Source of the DNA: AC-37 sp036389105
GTDB taxonomy: Bacteria; Actinomycetota; Thermoleophilia; Solirubrobacterales; Thermoleophilaceae
Direction: 5' to 3'
NCBI GenBank assembly: GCA_036389105.1
Contig: DASVQK010000170.1
Span: forward strand, 1 to 15,938
DNA: 15,938 nt
Numbering within the stretch: position 1 is the stretch's first letter; each line of letters opens with the position of its first letter. The position numbers and the translations under genes were made by a program. Below, one piece after another: positions 6,813 to 14,366 of the stretch. The notes below the pieces were generated by a model. The model was not told the DNA's origin. It made no database searches and saw nothing but the letters and a program-made list of their open reading frames with translations.

Positions 6813-8863
6813 CGCCTGCGCCTGCGCAGGGTCAGGGTGAGGGCGAGCAGCGCGACGGCCCCGACGACGATCGCCACCCACCACGGAAAGCCGCCGCCGT
6901 CCTCCTTGCCGCCCTCGTCGGCGGCGCCCTTCGCGGGGATGACGGCCTCGCGCGGGACCTTGCCCTTGACCGTCAGGAAGCAGTCCGCGGTCAGCGCCTT
7001 GTCGAGCACGCCGACCGTGATCAGACGGGGACCGGGCCGGTCGCTCCGCTTCAGCCGGAAGCTGAACTTGGCCCTTCCGTCGGTGCGGACCCTGGCCTTG
7101 CCGACCTCGACGGGACCGAGCAGGACGTGGATGTCGGCGTCGTCGGGCATGCCGCGTACCGCGATCGTTGCCCTGCCGCCCCGGTCGACCGCCTTGCCGC
7201 CGTCGCAGACCGGGTAGTCGGGCGGCGTTATCCGCAGCACTCCGTCCCTCTTCCTGCCGGTGTCGGGCAGGCGGTCGATCCCGCCGCCGGCGTCCGTCGC
7301 GTCCGCCGTCGCCTCGAAGCGGATCTCCGGCGGGACGCGTACCGGGACCACCTTGTTCGGGATCGTCACCGTCAGGGTCCCGAACGGATCGATCACCACT
7401 GGCCTCTCGATCCTGAAGTCCGGAGTGGTCCGGGTCAGACCGAAGCTCGCCCTTACGGCCTTCTTGACCAGCTCGAACCGGCCGTCCTTGAACACCGACA
7501 CCCTCGCCCGCGGTTGGCGCTTGTTCCCGCGCACGGCGACGACCGAGACCAGGTCGGCGCCCTTGAAGTCCGTGTCGAGGCCCAGCTCCCTGGGCGAGCC
7601 GCCGGTCTTCGGGTCGTTGTCCAGGTCCACGAACATCGCGTAATCCGCGCGGCTCTTCGCGTCGAACGCGCCGACCACCTTGTGGGTGAGCATGGTCGTG
7701 CGGTGGGCGGAGTCGCGCGCGATCCCGGCGCTCTCCAGGTTGTTGGCCGGGGCGCGCAGCTTCTCGCGAACGCTGTCGACGCGGTGGTCGGCCACCACCG
7801 GGACTGGGTCGAGCTCGCCCGGTGGATCGAATGTGCTGCCCACGGTGATCCTGGCGACCGCCCGCGCCACCTTGCGCTGGAGGGGCGTCAGGCCCTCACC
7901 CCCGGCCGGGTGCATCAGCCCGCGCGGATCGTTGCTCGTCTCGTCGGGCGGGGAGACCTGGCCCGGCACCCAGCTCCCGTCGCAGCCATCGAAGTGGTTG
8001 TCGCCGTCGTCGTCGAGGCCGTTGCCGTGCGCCAGGAAGAGCGCGTGCCCCGCTTCGTGGGCGGTGAGGATGTCCTTGGTGGCGGGATCGAAGTTGCCGT
8101 CGGCGTTGTTGTCCCTGACGGCGATGAAGGCGTCCCCCGTGTTCGACCCCATCAGGCTCGGGTTGCCCGCCTGAAGCGCCGTGCAGATCGTCTGGTAGGT
8201 CCCGACGGCGCCGTTGAACGCGAACGACGACAGGCCGACGTAGGTCTCCGTCCCGCTGAGGTCGACGTGCTTGTTGACGTTCAGGGCGACCGGCCCCTCG
8301 AGGTTGGTCCCGAGCTGGGTCTCCAGGGCGTTCCACTTCGCGTCGCAGTCGGCCAGCGCTTCGCCGAGCTCGCGGAACTTCGCGCTCGTCTGGCCCGGCG
8401 CCGGCCCGCGCGGATCGTCGATCGAGTAGTCGAGGATGTCGCCGAGCACGCCCGGGCCGTCGGTCGCGCTCCCGCCGGGGCCGGGGGTGGCCGGGTTCGG
8501 GGGGAACGGGTCGTCGATTATCGGGAAGTCGGCGTTGGTGGTCACGGTGCCCGCCATCGCCGAGCGGAAGCTGATCCCGGCGCCGGGGATCCAGGTGAAG
8601 TCGGAGGCGCGCTCGTGGCGTCGCCACAGGACGCCGTCGGTGTCGGCCTCGCCGACGCCGGCGGGATTGGTAACGGCCGGGCTGCCCTTGAGCGCGCACC
8701 AGCGCAGGGGAACGAACATGGGGTCGCCGTCGTCGAACCCGGCGGCGCCGATGTCGGCGCGAGTCGGGCTCGCCGCAAGAGCGAGTGCCACCACCATGGC
8801 GGCCAGAACGATCCCCGCCGGCGTCAGGTAACCGCGCGAGCGCGTAAAGAACGTGTTCACCAC
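6809..8863 (-). CDS. Membrane-anchored zinc-metalloprotease-like protein with HEAGH motif
   Basis: The protein has 684 residues. GTG 8863-8861 is chosen over upstream in-frame codons because GGGGGAGG (8879-8872) lies 8 nt before it; a second GTG follows at once. A signal peptide spans residues 1-36. The zinc motif is HEAGHALFLAH (269-279), an HExxHxxxxxH arrangement like metzincins, but the usual Gly is Phe276. A candidate Met-turn is RGLMHPAG (314-321, Met317). Acidic loops DNNADGNFD (251-259) and LDDDGDNHFDG (283-293) look like Ca-binding sites. Residues about 390-510 and 545-635 look like beta-rich domains. A Gly/Lys/Glu linker then leads to a transmembrane helix (661-679) with an Arg5 tail, so the protein is probably displayed outside and anchored at its C-terminus. 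No LPxTG is present. The substrate is unknown. The gene lies 126 nt downstream of the Ig-tail secreted protein gene. Confidence 0.72.
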   Translation of the reverse strand: MVNTFFTRSRGYLTPAGIVLAAMVVALALAASPTRADIGAAGFDDGDPMFVPLRWCALKGSPAVTNPAGVGEADTDGVLWRRHERASDFTWIPGAGISFRSAMAGTVTTNADFPIIDDPFPPNPATPGPGGSATDGPGVLGDILDYSIDDPRGPAPGQTSAKFRELGEALADCDAKWNALETQLGTNLEGPVALNVNKHVDLSGTETYVGLSSFAFNGAVGTYQTICTALQAGNPSLMGSNTGDAFIAVRDNNADGNFDPATKDILTAHEAGHALFLAHGNGLDDDGDNHFDGCDGSWVPGQVSPPDETSNDPRGLMHPAGGEGLTPLQRKVARAVARITVGSTFDPPGELDPVPVVADHRVDSVREKLRAPANNLESAGIARDSAHRTTMLTHKVVGAFDAKSRADYAMFVDLDNDPKTGGSPRELGLDTDFKGADLVSVVAVRGNKRQPRARVSVFKDGRFELVKKAVRASFGLTRTTPDFRIERPVVIDPFGTLTVTIPNKVVPVRVPPEIRFEATADATDAGGGIDRLPDTGRKRDGVLRITPPDYPVCDGGKAVDRGGRATIAVRGMPDDADIHVLLGPVEVGKARVRTDGRAKFSFRLKRSDRPGPRLITVGVLDKALTADCFLTVKGKVPREAVIPAKGAADEGGKEDGGGFPWWVAIVVGAVALLALTLTLRRRRR

Positions 8864-8989
8864 TCGAATCGCCTCCCCCGCTTGACGCTTCTGACGGGAA
8901 CCCTTCCACACGGGGTCCGCGAGTTCAATGCTCGCGCGACGGCACACTCAAATGGGTGTCGGGTGTCGGTGGGCCGGCCGGTGCCGAAG

Positions 8990-10000
8990 CTAGTCCCGGA
9001 CGTCGACCCGCACGTTCACGAGCGCGTGCGCGGGCCGGCAGCCGCGCTTATTCACCTTCGCCCGGTGCAGGCCGGGCCGGCGGAACGTCATCGTCACCTT
9101 CGCACGGCCGCGCCGGTCCGTCCGAATCCGGCGTCCGCCCAGGCGAACCGTCGCGCCCGACACGCAGCGCTTGGCGGTGGAGCGCACGCGCAGGCGCACG
9201 CGGACGCGGCGGCCCGAGAACGTGCTGCGCGGGTGAACGGCCAGACGGACCTTCGGCCCTGCCGGCAGCTTGACCCTGCCGCAGGGAGTGGCCGAGGCCA
9301 CCGTCTCCCTGCGTCCGTCGGCGAAGCCGAACGTGCCCGTGCTGGTCCAGCGCCCGCTCGCCGGACACTCGAGCGGCGTGGTCGCCAGCGACTTGCCGCC
9401 CGCCACGCGGATCGGGATCTGGAGGTCCACCGACCTGACGGCGGTCTGACCGTCCGGCGGTCCGCCCGGGGGCGCTGGCGGATGTGCCGTCAGCGTCGAG
9501 CCGTCGATGGTCAGGTGGTCTACGCCCGTCGAGCGCGACGACCCCTGCACGGTGAAGATCTCGATGATCTGGTTCTCGCCGTTGAACACGTGCATGTCGT
9601 TGACGAACGGGTCGAACGGCGGCCCGAAGCCGGTCACGACCACGAGCTGGCCTAGCGTGAGCTTGCTGTCCGCGGGGCAGGCATCCGGACCGAGCGCCTG
9701 GATCTCGTCGTCTGTCGCCGTGCACTGCGCTACGGCGGCCGAGTCGAAGCGCAGCCCCTGCGGCAGCCGCAGCACCTCGGAGCGAAGCGGCGACGACTTC
9801 GCGTTGCGGTCGCGACCGGTGTGAACGACGAAGCTCACGCTCAGCCCGGTCGGCGACGTGGGGGACCGGCTGGTCAGCCCCAGCCGGAAGTCGACGAGGT
9901 GACCGGACTCGGCGGCCGCCGGAACGGCGCAGAGGGCGAGCCCGGCGAGCAGCACCGCGGCGGCCAGGATGAGCCTGCTGTACGTCGCCTGGAGCGGCAT
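8990..10000 (-). CDS. Secreted protein of unknown function with Arg-rich Ig-like C-terminal domain
   Basis: The protein has 336 residues. ATG 10000-9998 is chosen because GGGAGG lies just upstream and a good signal peptide follows (1-30, VPAAA/ES); longer in-frame starts would bury the signal. I do not recognise the N-terminal part (about 35-245). It looks beta-rich, has Cys at 93, 108, 212 and 240, and carries a Pro/Gly-rich loop at 173-184. The tail (about 246-336) resembles a bacterial Ig-like module: RVRVRLRV (265-272), VRLGGRRIRTDRRGRAKV (285-302) and Cys279/Cys321. Similar tails end the DUF3089 hydrolase and the metalloprotease-like protein here. The gene starts 40 nt after the DUF1702 gene on the same strand, so the two may share a transcript. 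A function in the polyketide cluster is not shown. Confidence 0.65.
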   Translation of the reverse strand: MPLQATYSRLILAAAVLLAGLALCAVPAAAESGHLVDFRLGLTSRSPTSPTGLSVSFVVHTGRDRNAKSSPLRSEVLRLPQGLRFDSAAVAQCTATDDEIQALGPDACPADSKLTLGQLVVVTGFGPPFDPFVNDMHVFNGENQIIEIFTVQGSSRSTGVDHLTIDGSTLTAHPPAPPGGPPDGQTAVRSVDLQIPIRVAGGKSLATTPLECPASGRWTSTGTFGFADGRRETVASATPCGRVKLPAGPKVRLAVHPRSTFSGRRVRVRLRVRSTAKRCVSGATVRLGGRRIRTDRRGRAKVTMTFRRPGLHRAKVNKRGCRPAHALVNVRVDVRD

Positions 10001-10040
10001 CTCCCTCCCGAAGAGAAGCGGCCTGGCAAGAGGCTTGAGT

Positions 10041-11033
10041 CTACGGGCTGGTGGGAACGCCCGCTCCGAGCCGGTCCCGCACACGCGTGCGCCACAGCTC
10101 GTAGCTCTCGCCGGTCCGGTCGGCCACGAGCCCCGCGCGCTCCTGCTCGGCTGCCTCCGCCACCTCGTCGACCGTCTGGCCGCAGAAGAGCTCGGTGGCG
10201 GTGTGCGTGTGAGGCACGACGTTGCCGGCGCGGTGGCGTATCACCGCGCCGAGCGCGGAGCCCAACCTCACGTCGGGCCTGAAGTCGCCCGCGAGCTCCC
10301 ACAACCGCTCGAGCTCCCCCGCTTCGACGGCGACGCTGTAGGTGGCCGCTACGCCGATGCCGCTCCACAGGTCGGCGCGGCGCTCGGTCGGGAACCCACC
10401 GATGGTCCGCGCGATGCGCTCGGGATCGGCACAGTCCACGAACCAGAGGCTGCGTCCCAAGCCCTGGTCGAACGCGCGCCGCTCGTACCCGCTCAGCCGG
10501 CGGGGTGTTGCCCGCTCGCTGACGAACCGCGGCGCGCGGAAGAGGCCCTCGTGGAAGCCGTAGCCGTCGAGCGCGAGCCAGCGCAGGAACGGGTCGAGCG
10601 CGGGCAGCCGATTGCGCGGGCGCAGGCGCAGGCGAGCAAGGGCCCAGCCGGCCCCCGCGTTGATGGTGTGGACGTATGGCTCGCCGTGGCCTCGGAGCAG
10701 TGCGCCGAGGCGATCGCTCGAGCCGGGCGTCATCAGGTCCAGCAGGGCGAGGGCCATCCCGCTGCCCTCGTACGCGAAGCCGCGCTCGGCCGGGGCCGTT
10801 CCGCCCAACGGCTCCGCGAGATCCGCGACGTCCACGGCGGCCAGCGCCGCGTTGTAGCCGAACGCGAAGCTCGCGGCGTGTCCCTCGAGCGCGGCGGTCG
10901 GTCCGGGCGCGCCGGGGGGGAAGCCGAGCGTCGCGAACTTCGTGTCCTTGGGCCGGATGGCCAGCACCCGGCTCCGCAGCCGCACGGCGAGCGGCGGTCG
11001 CCGGGCGGCGAGGGGCGAAGCGGCGCTGGTCAT
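10041..11033 (-). CDS. DUF1702 family protein, enediyne-cassette E5-type
   Basis: The protein has 330 residues, the usual length for DUF1702. The start is ATG 11033-11031, with GGAGG about 11 nt upstream. Diagnostic stretches are FAYEGSGMALALLDL (86-100), HTINAGAGWALARL (122-135), DGYGFHEGLFR (156-166), GLGRSLWFVDCADPERI (191-207) and LWSGIGVAATY (222-232). No signal peptide or membrane segment is evident, so it is probably cytoplasmic. DUF1702 proteins are a conserved member (E5) of the five-gene cassette found with enediyne polyketide synthases; I know of no firmly assigned reaction. Here the gene is divergent from the E3-type gene over a 287-bp spacer, rather than in the same operon. The family call is strong. 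The link to an enediyne product is inference from its neighbours. Confidence 0.87.
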   Translation of the reverse strand: MTSAASPLAARRPPLAVRLRSRVLAIRPKDTKFATLGFPPGAPGPTAALEGHAASFAFGYNAALAAVDVADLAEPLGGTAPAERGFAYEGSGMALALLDLMTPGSSDRLGALLRGHGEPYVHTINAGAGWALARLRLRPRNRLPALDPFLRWLALDGYGFHEGLFRAPRFVSERATPRRLSGYERRAFDQGLGRSLWFVDCADPERIARTIGGFPTERRADLWSGIGVAATYSVAVEAGELERLWELAGDFRPDVRLGSALGAVIRHRAGNVVPHTHTATELFCGQTVDEVAEAAEQERAGLVADRTGESYELWRTRVRDRLGAGVPTSP

Positions 11034-11131
11034 TCTGGAGTCGGCCTCCGAGGGATGGTCGCGGGAACAACCGAAGGGTGGGAAAGTACAGGATCATCTC
11101 ACCGATCCGGCCCCCCGGGATGGGCGAAAAG

Positions 11132-11158
11132 CGCTGAGTGCGGTATCGCAGATCAGCG
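11132..11158. promoter_or_regulatory. 27-bp dyad between the divergent E5 and E3 genes (candidate operator)
   Basis: CGCTGA (11132-11137) and TCAGCG (11153-11158) are perfect inverted repeats. Inside them lies a second pair, TGCG (11139-11142) and CGCA (11147-11150), around GTAT. The dyad lies upstream of the candidate E3 promoter and between two oppositely transcribed cluster genes, the usual place for a regulator site. It could instead form a hairpin in an E5 leader RNA. Confidence 0.45.
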
Positions 11159-11161
11159 GTG

Positions 11162-11188
11162 TACCCCACCGTCCGGGTGCTTTACCCC
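11162..11188. repeat. Two TACCCC boxes spaced 21 bp apart
   Basis: TACCCC occurs at 11162-11167 and 11183-11188, 21 bp apart (two helical turns). The second copy overlaps the candidate -35 hexamer of the E3 promoter. The spacing and position would suit an activator or repressor. Short repeats like this also arise by chance in GC-rich DNA. Confidence 0.25.
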
Positions 11189-11209
11189 CCTCACCGTATG
11201 TGCAATCAT
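11181..11209 (+). promoter_or_regulatory. Candidate sigma-70 promoter for the E3-E4 operon
   Basis: TTTACC (11181-11186) and AATCAT (11204-11209) are 17 bp apart; each matches its consensus at four of six bases. Initiation would fall near 11216, leaving a leader of about 105 nt before GTG 11321. This is the best plus-strand candidate in the spacer, but no transcription data are available here. Confidence 0.35.
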
Positions 11210-11231
11210 GGGGCCAGACCGGGGCTTGGCT

Positions 11232-11253
11232 GACGGCGAGCGGCGTCGCCGTC
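11232..11253 (+). promoter_or_regulatory. Leader hairpin upstream of the E3-type gene
   Basis: GACGGCGA (11232-11239) and TCGCCGTC (11246-11253) form a perfect 8-bp stem with loop GCGGCG, followed by CGTTTGG. It lies in the predicted 5' leader, about 68 nt before the start codon. It could stabilise the leader or attenuate transcription, but only a short T run follows, so I do not call it a terminator. Confidence 0.4.
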
Positions 11254-11320
11254 CGTTTGGCATCGGTCCAATCGAGGGGGGAAGGGTCATTACTGGTCGG
11301 GCGCGCCAACTGGAGAGCCT

Positions 11321-13258
11321 GTGAGTGAGCTGCTGCGTCGGCACGTGTCGCGCATCGCCGCCCTGGCGGTGCTCGCGATCGTCACGCTGCTGCTGGTCAA
11401 CTCGCCCGGTGCGGGCTACAGCTCCGGTGAGCTCTCCTCGATTGCGTCGAAGTACCACTTCCAGCAGCTGAATCTGACCTCGGCCAGTCGCGCGCCGCAC
11501 AAGTCCGTCTACAACGTCGAGCCGCAGCTCAAGAAGATCAGCGCGTGGGCCTCCGCGCTCGGCGCCGCCGTCGCCCTGACCGACGCGGACGCCGACGGCG
11601 TCAACAACGACGTGTGCCTGGTGGATCCACGAACGAGCTCGGTCACCGTCGCCCCGTCGCCGAGCACAGGCGCGCGCTTCACGCCGTTCCTGCTCGACGC
11701 GAGGCCGCTGGCGTACGACCGGACCATGACGCCGATGGGCTGCGCGCCCGGGGATTTCAACGAGGACGGCCTGACCGACTTCATCGGGTACTACACGGGC
11801 CGCTCGCCGGTCCTGTTCCTGCGCCGTCCCGGCACGACCCTCGGGCCCGCCGGCTTCGTTCGTCAGGAGCTGGTCACACCGCGCAAGCTGTGGAACTCGG
11901 ACACCGTCACGCAGGCCGACGTGGACGGCGACGGCCACGTGGACCTACTGGTGGGCAACTACTGGCCGGACAACGCGCGCCTGCTCGACCCGAGCGCTCC
12001 CAACCCCGACCCGCACTTCCAGATGGCGGCGTCGCTCTCGCGGGCAGGCAACGGCGGCGGTCTGCGGATCTTCCTGTGGCAGTCCGCGCGCAGCGGCGCG
12101 TCGCCCTCGGCGCGGTTCCGCGAGGTGAGGGGCAAGTTCAGCAAGGGCCTGGACCACGGCTGGACGGTCGCGATCGGCGCGGCCGACCTGAAGGGCACGC
12201 AGCAGCCCGACCTATACATCGCGAACGACTTCGGACACGACCACCTCCTGGTCAACGACTCGACTCCGGGGCACGTGAGGCTGAGCAAGGTGACCGGCCA
12301 CCGCGGCTTCACCACCCCCGCCTCGAAGGTGCTCGGCAAGGATTCCTTCAAGAGCATGGCGGCCGCCTTCGGCGACCTCAGCGGTCACGGTCGGCTCGAC
12401 ATCTTCGTCAGCAACATCACGACGCCGTACGGGCTGCACGAGAGCAACTTCGTCTGGTCCAACACCGGGGGCCGGTTGAGGGCGGGCGCCACGGCGCCGT
12501 TCGTCGAGCGCAGCGAGAAGTTCGGGATGGCGCGCAGCGGTTGGGGATGGGACGCCAAGATCGGCGACTTCGACAACGACACCAGGCCCGAGGTGGTGCA
12601 GGCCACCGGCTTCATGAAGGGGCCGAAGAATCGCTGGCCGGAGCTCCAGGAGCTCGCGATGGGCAACGACCACCTCACGCGGCACCTGAACTGGTGGCCC
12701 AGCTTCAAGCCCGGCGACGACCTGAGTGGCCACGAGCACAACGCCTTCTACGCACGCGGTGACGGCGATCGCTACGCGAACGTGGCGAACCGAGTCGGCC
12801 TGGGCAAGCCCATGCTGAGCCGTGGAGTGGCGCTGGGCGACGTCAACCGCGACGGCCGGCTCGACTTCGCGCTCGCCAACCAGTGGGGGCCGTCGTTCCT
12901 GTACCTGAACGGGGCCGCGCGCCGGCCGTATCTCGGGCTCCAGCTCCTGCTGCCGCCCGCGGGGAAGACGGCGACGACCACCAAGGTCCTCTCCTCCGTG
13001 CCGCGCGGCACCCTGGCACGGCCGGCGATCGGCGCGACCGTGACCGTGCAGCTGCCGCGGGGACGGCGCTTGATCCAGCAGATAGACGGCGGCAACGGCC
13101 ACGCGGGCGCCAGCGCCCCCGAGGTCCTCTTCGGACTCGGCGATCGTGCGCCGAGCCAGGTCGTCGCGAACATCGCCTGGCGTGACGGTAAGGGCGTCGC
13201 GCACCACGCCTCGTACAAGCTGCGGCCGGGATGGCACGCACTGCTCTTGGAGGGATAG
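11321..13258 (+). CDS. unbV: CRTAC1/ASPIC-UnbV family protein, enediyne-cassette E3-type
   Basis: The protein has 645 residues. GTG 11321 has GGAG (11312-11315) 5 nt upstream. Residues 10-26 form a hydrophobic signal or anchor, so the protein is probably exported or anchored outside. Several FG-GAP/VCBS-type acidic repeats are visible: DADADGVNND (88-97), GDFNEDGLTDF (144-154), DVDGDGHVDL (200-209), GDFDNDTRPEV (415-425) and GDVNRDGRLDF (506-516), predicting a Ca-binding beta-propeller. The C-terminus (about 568-640) is an ASPIC/UnbV domain: GATVTVQLPRGRR (571-583), EVLFGLGD (601-608) and IAWRDGKG (618-625). This architecture is that of UnbV (E3), conserved in enediyne warhead cassettes; its precise role is not settled to my knowledge. 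Its TAG is followed directly by the ATG of the UnbU-like gene, so the two are translationally coupled. Confidence 0.87.
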   Translation: MSELLRRHVSRIAALAVLAIVTLLLVNSPGAGYSSGELSSIASKYHFQQLNLTSASRAPHKSVYNVEPQLKKISAWASALGAAVALTDADADGVNNDVCLVDPRTSSVTVAPSPSTGARFTPFLLDARPLAYDRTMTPMGCAPGDFNEDGLTDFIGYYTGRSPVLFLRRPGTTLGPAGFVRQELVTPRKLWNSDTVTQADVDGDGHVDLLVGNYWPDNARLLDPSAPNPDPHFQMAASLSRAGNGGGLRIFLWQSARSGASPSARFREVRGKFSKGLDHGWTVAIGAADLKGTQQPDLYIANDFGHDHLLVNDSTPGHVRLSKVTGHRGFTTPASKVLGKDSFKSMAAAFGDLSGHGRLDIFVSNITTPYGLHESNFVWSNTGGRLRAGATAPFVERSEKFGMARSGWGWDAKIGDFDNDTRPEVVQATGFMKGPKNRWPELQELAMGNDHLTRHLNWWPSFKPGDDLSGHEHNAFYARGDGDRYANVANRVGLGKPMLSRGVALGDVNRDGRLDFALANQWGPSFLYLNGAARRPYLGLQLLLPPAGKTATTTKVLSSVPRGTLARPAIGATVTVQLPRGRRLIQQIDGGNGHAGASAPEVLFGLGDRAPSQVVANIAWRDGKGVAHHASYKLRPGWHALLLEG

Positions 13259-14275
13259 ATGAGCACACTCACACCGGGTCGGATACGTCGCAGGCAGGGA
13301 GCGGGTGACTCCAACGGCGGGTCGCCTGCGGACTCCAAGCCGGCTCCGAAGCCCGCGGATCCGCGGCTCAAGGCGCTGTGGCGGTTCGCCACCTCGATCA
13401 CCGTCTTCACGGTCCTCGGCGGCCTCTTCCTGGGCTTCGAGGACTCCTACCTACAGCCGCTGGTCGCGCTGGCAACGGCGTACTCGCTGGAGATCGGGCT
13501 CGAGGCGCTCGAGGCGCGGTCGTGCGACCGTCCGGCCTGCTACGCGGGCGGAGGCGTGCGCGGCTTCATCGAGGGCATGCTGCCGGCGCACATCACCGGG
13601 CTCTCGGTGGCGCTGCTGCTCTACACGGGCGATCGGATCGGGCCGATCATCTTCGCCGTGACCGTGGCGCAGTGCTCGAAGTTCATCCTCACCGCGCGCG
13701 TCAAGGGCCGCAAGCGGCACTTCATGAACCCCTCGAACTTCGGCATCGCCATCACCCTTCTCGCGCTGCCGTCGGTCGCGATGGTGCCGGCCTACCAGTT
13801 CACCGAGAACTCCTCGCATAACGTGATCGCATGGCTGCTGCCGGCCTTCGTGATCCTCGCGGGCACCATGATCAACGCGAAGCTCACGAAGAAGATGCCC
13901 CTGATCTTCGGCTGGCTGGGCGGTTTCCTCCTCCAGGCGATCCTCCGCTCCGCGATCTTCGGCACGCCCCTGGCCGCGCCGCTGCTTCCGCTCACGGGCC
14001 TGGTCTTCTGGCTCTACACCAACTACATGATCACCGACCCGGGAACGACCCCGATGAAGCCTCGCAACCAGGTGATCTTCGGCTTCAGCGTCGCGGCTCT
14101 GTACGGCGTGCTGGTCGCGTTGCACGTCGGATTCGCTCTGTTCTTCGCGCTGGTGATCGTCTGCGCCGCGCGCGGGCTGGTGCTCTGGGCACCGGTCTGG
14201 CTCGCCGCGCTTCGGCGACTCGGGCAACCGTCCGGCGCGGGCGTTGGCGAGGCGGCGCGAGAGATGGCCTCGTGA
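13259..14275 (+). CDS. unbU: UnbU/RnfD-like multi-spanning membrane protein, enediyne-cassette E4-type
   Basis: The protein has 338 residues. ATG 13259 immediately follows the previous stop; GGAGG (13249-13253) lies 5 nt upstream inside the end of the E3-type gene. A hydrophilic N-terminus (1-38) precedes about 8-10 transmembrane segments, for example 44-62, 109-123, 126-143, 160-178, 188-206, 214-236, 240-256 and 270-303. FMNPSNFGIAITLL (155-168) and YMITDPGTTPMKPRNQVIFG (256-275) match the RnfD/NqrB-type fold, where the second motif is usually TDP-x-TSP-x-x-PR. RnfD carries covalent flavin on a Thr elsewhere in its sequence; I cannot identify that residue here. The family corresponds to UnbU (E4) of enediyne cassettes and is suspected to move electrons or substrate at the membrane. 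It follows UnbV with no gap and precedes a PKS gene by 91 nt. Confidence 0.86.
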   Translation: MSTLTPGRIRRRQGAGDSNGGSPADSKPAPKPADPRLKALWRFATSITVFTVLGGLFLGFEDSYLQPLVALATAYSLEIGLEALEARSCDRPACYAGGGVRGFIEGMLPAHITGLSVALLLYTGDRIGPIIFAVTVAQCSKFILTARVKGRKRHFMNPSNFGIAITLLALPSVAMVPAYQFTENSSHNVIAWLLPAFVILAGTMINAKLTKKMPLIFGWLGGFLLQAILRSAIFGTPLAAPLLPLTGLVFWLYTNYMITDPGTTPMKPRNQVIFGFSVAALYGVLVALHVGFALFFALVIVCAARGLVLWAPVWLAALRRLGQPSGAGVGEAAREMAS

Positions 14276-14333
14276 CTTGGGCGCCCCGCTTGAACTGATC
14301 GCTTCCATCGGGACCGGCGTGACCGTCGGGTGG

Positions 14334-14357
14334 TCCCCCGGCGCTCCGACCGGGGGA
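14334..14357 (+). promoter_or_regulatory. Hairpin overlapping the PKS ribosome binding site
   Basis: TCCCCCGG (14334-14341) and CCGGGGGA (14350-14357) form a perfect 8-bp GC-rich stem with an 8-nt loop (CGCTCCGA). The best Shine-Dalgarno for the PKS is GGAGG (14355-14359), 7 nt before ATG 14367. Its first three bases lie in the 3' arm of the stem. Folding would therefore partly hide the site, while GGGG (14358-14361) stays free. This suggests translational control, or coupling to transcription from upstream genes. Confidence 0.5.
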
Positions 14358-14366
14358 GGGGACTGA

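Noticed and set aside
6190..6840. In the +1 frame the Trp-rich tract reads as a perfect hydrophobic helix (Leu/Val/Ala), suggesting a frameshifted transmembrane segment.
   Set aside because: The protein frame is consistent before and after the tract (N-domain and catalytic motifs are in the same frame), so two compensating shifts would be needed. The TGG/GGCC composition explains the hydrophobic shadow.
8864..8989. The 126-bp spacer, with a weak CACTC/GGGTG stem and a GGCCGGCC palindrome, as terminator or promoter.
   Set aside because: The stem is only 5-6 bp with a wobble, and no -10-like hexamer at a proper distance from a -35 was found on the minus strand.
7127..9655. Long open frame on the plus strand opposite the two minus-strand secreted-protein genes.
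   Set aside because: The translation is Arg/Val/Gly/Ala-rich low-complexity sequence without domains. The minus-strand frames have signal peptides, Shine-Dalgarno boxes and real motifs. Long antisense frames are common in GC-rich DNA.
8990..10000. Idea that the Ig-like secreted protein beside the E5 gene is an enediyne chromoprotein apoprotein.
   Set aside because: Its length and N-terminal domain differ from the roughly 110-residue apoproteins, and similar Ig-like tails occur on unrelated proteins in the same window.
9874..11169. Long minus-strand frame overlapping both the DUF1702 gene and the secreted-protein gene.
   Set aside because: Its sequence is Arg-rich noise. The DUF1702 motifs are all in the other minus-strand frame.
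14276..14366. Inverted repeat GGGACC/GGTCCC (14310-14315 and 14332-14337) as a terminator after the UnbU gene.
   Set aside because: The arms are short with a 16-nt loop and no T tract, and the repeat competes with the stronger stem at 14334-14357.
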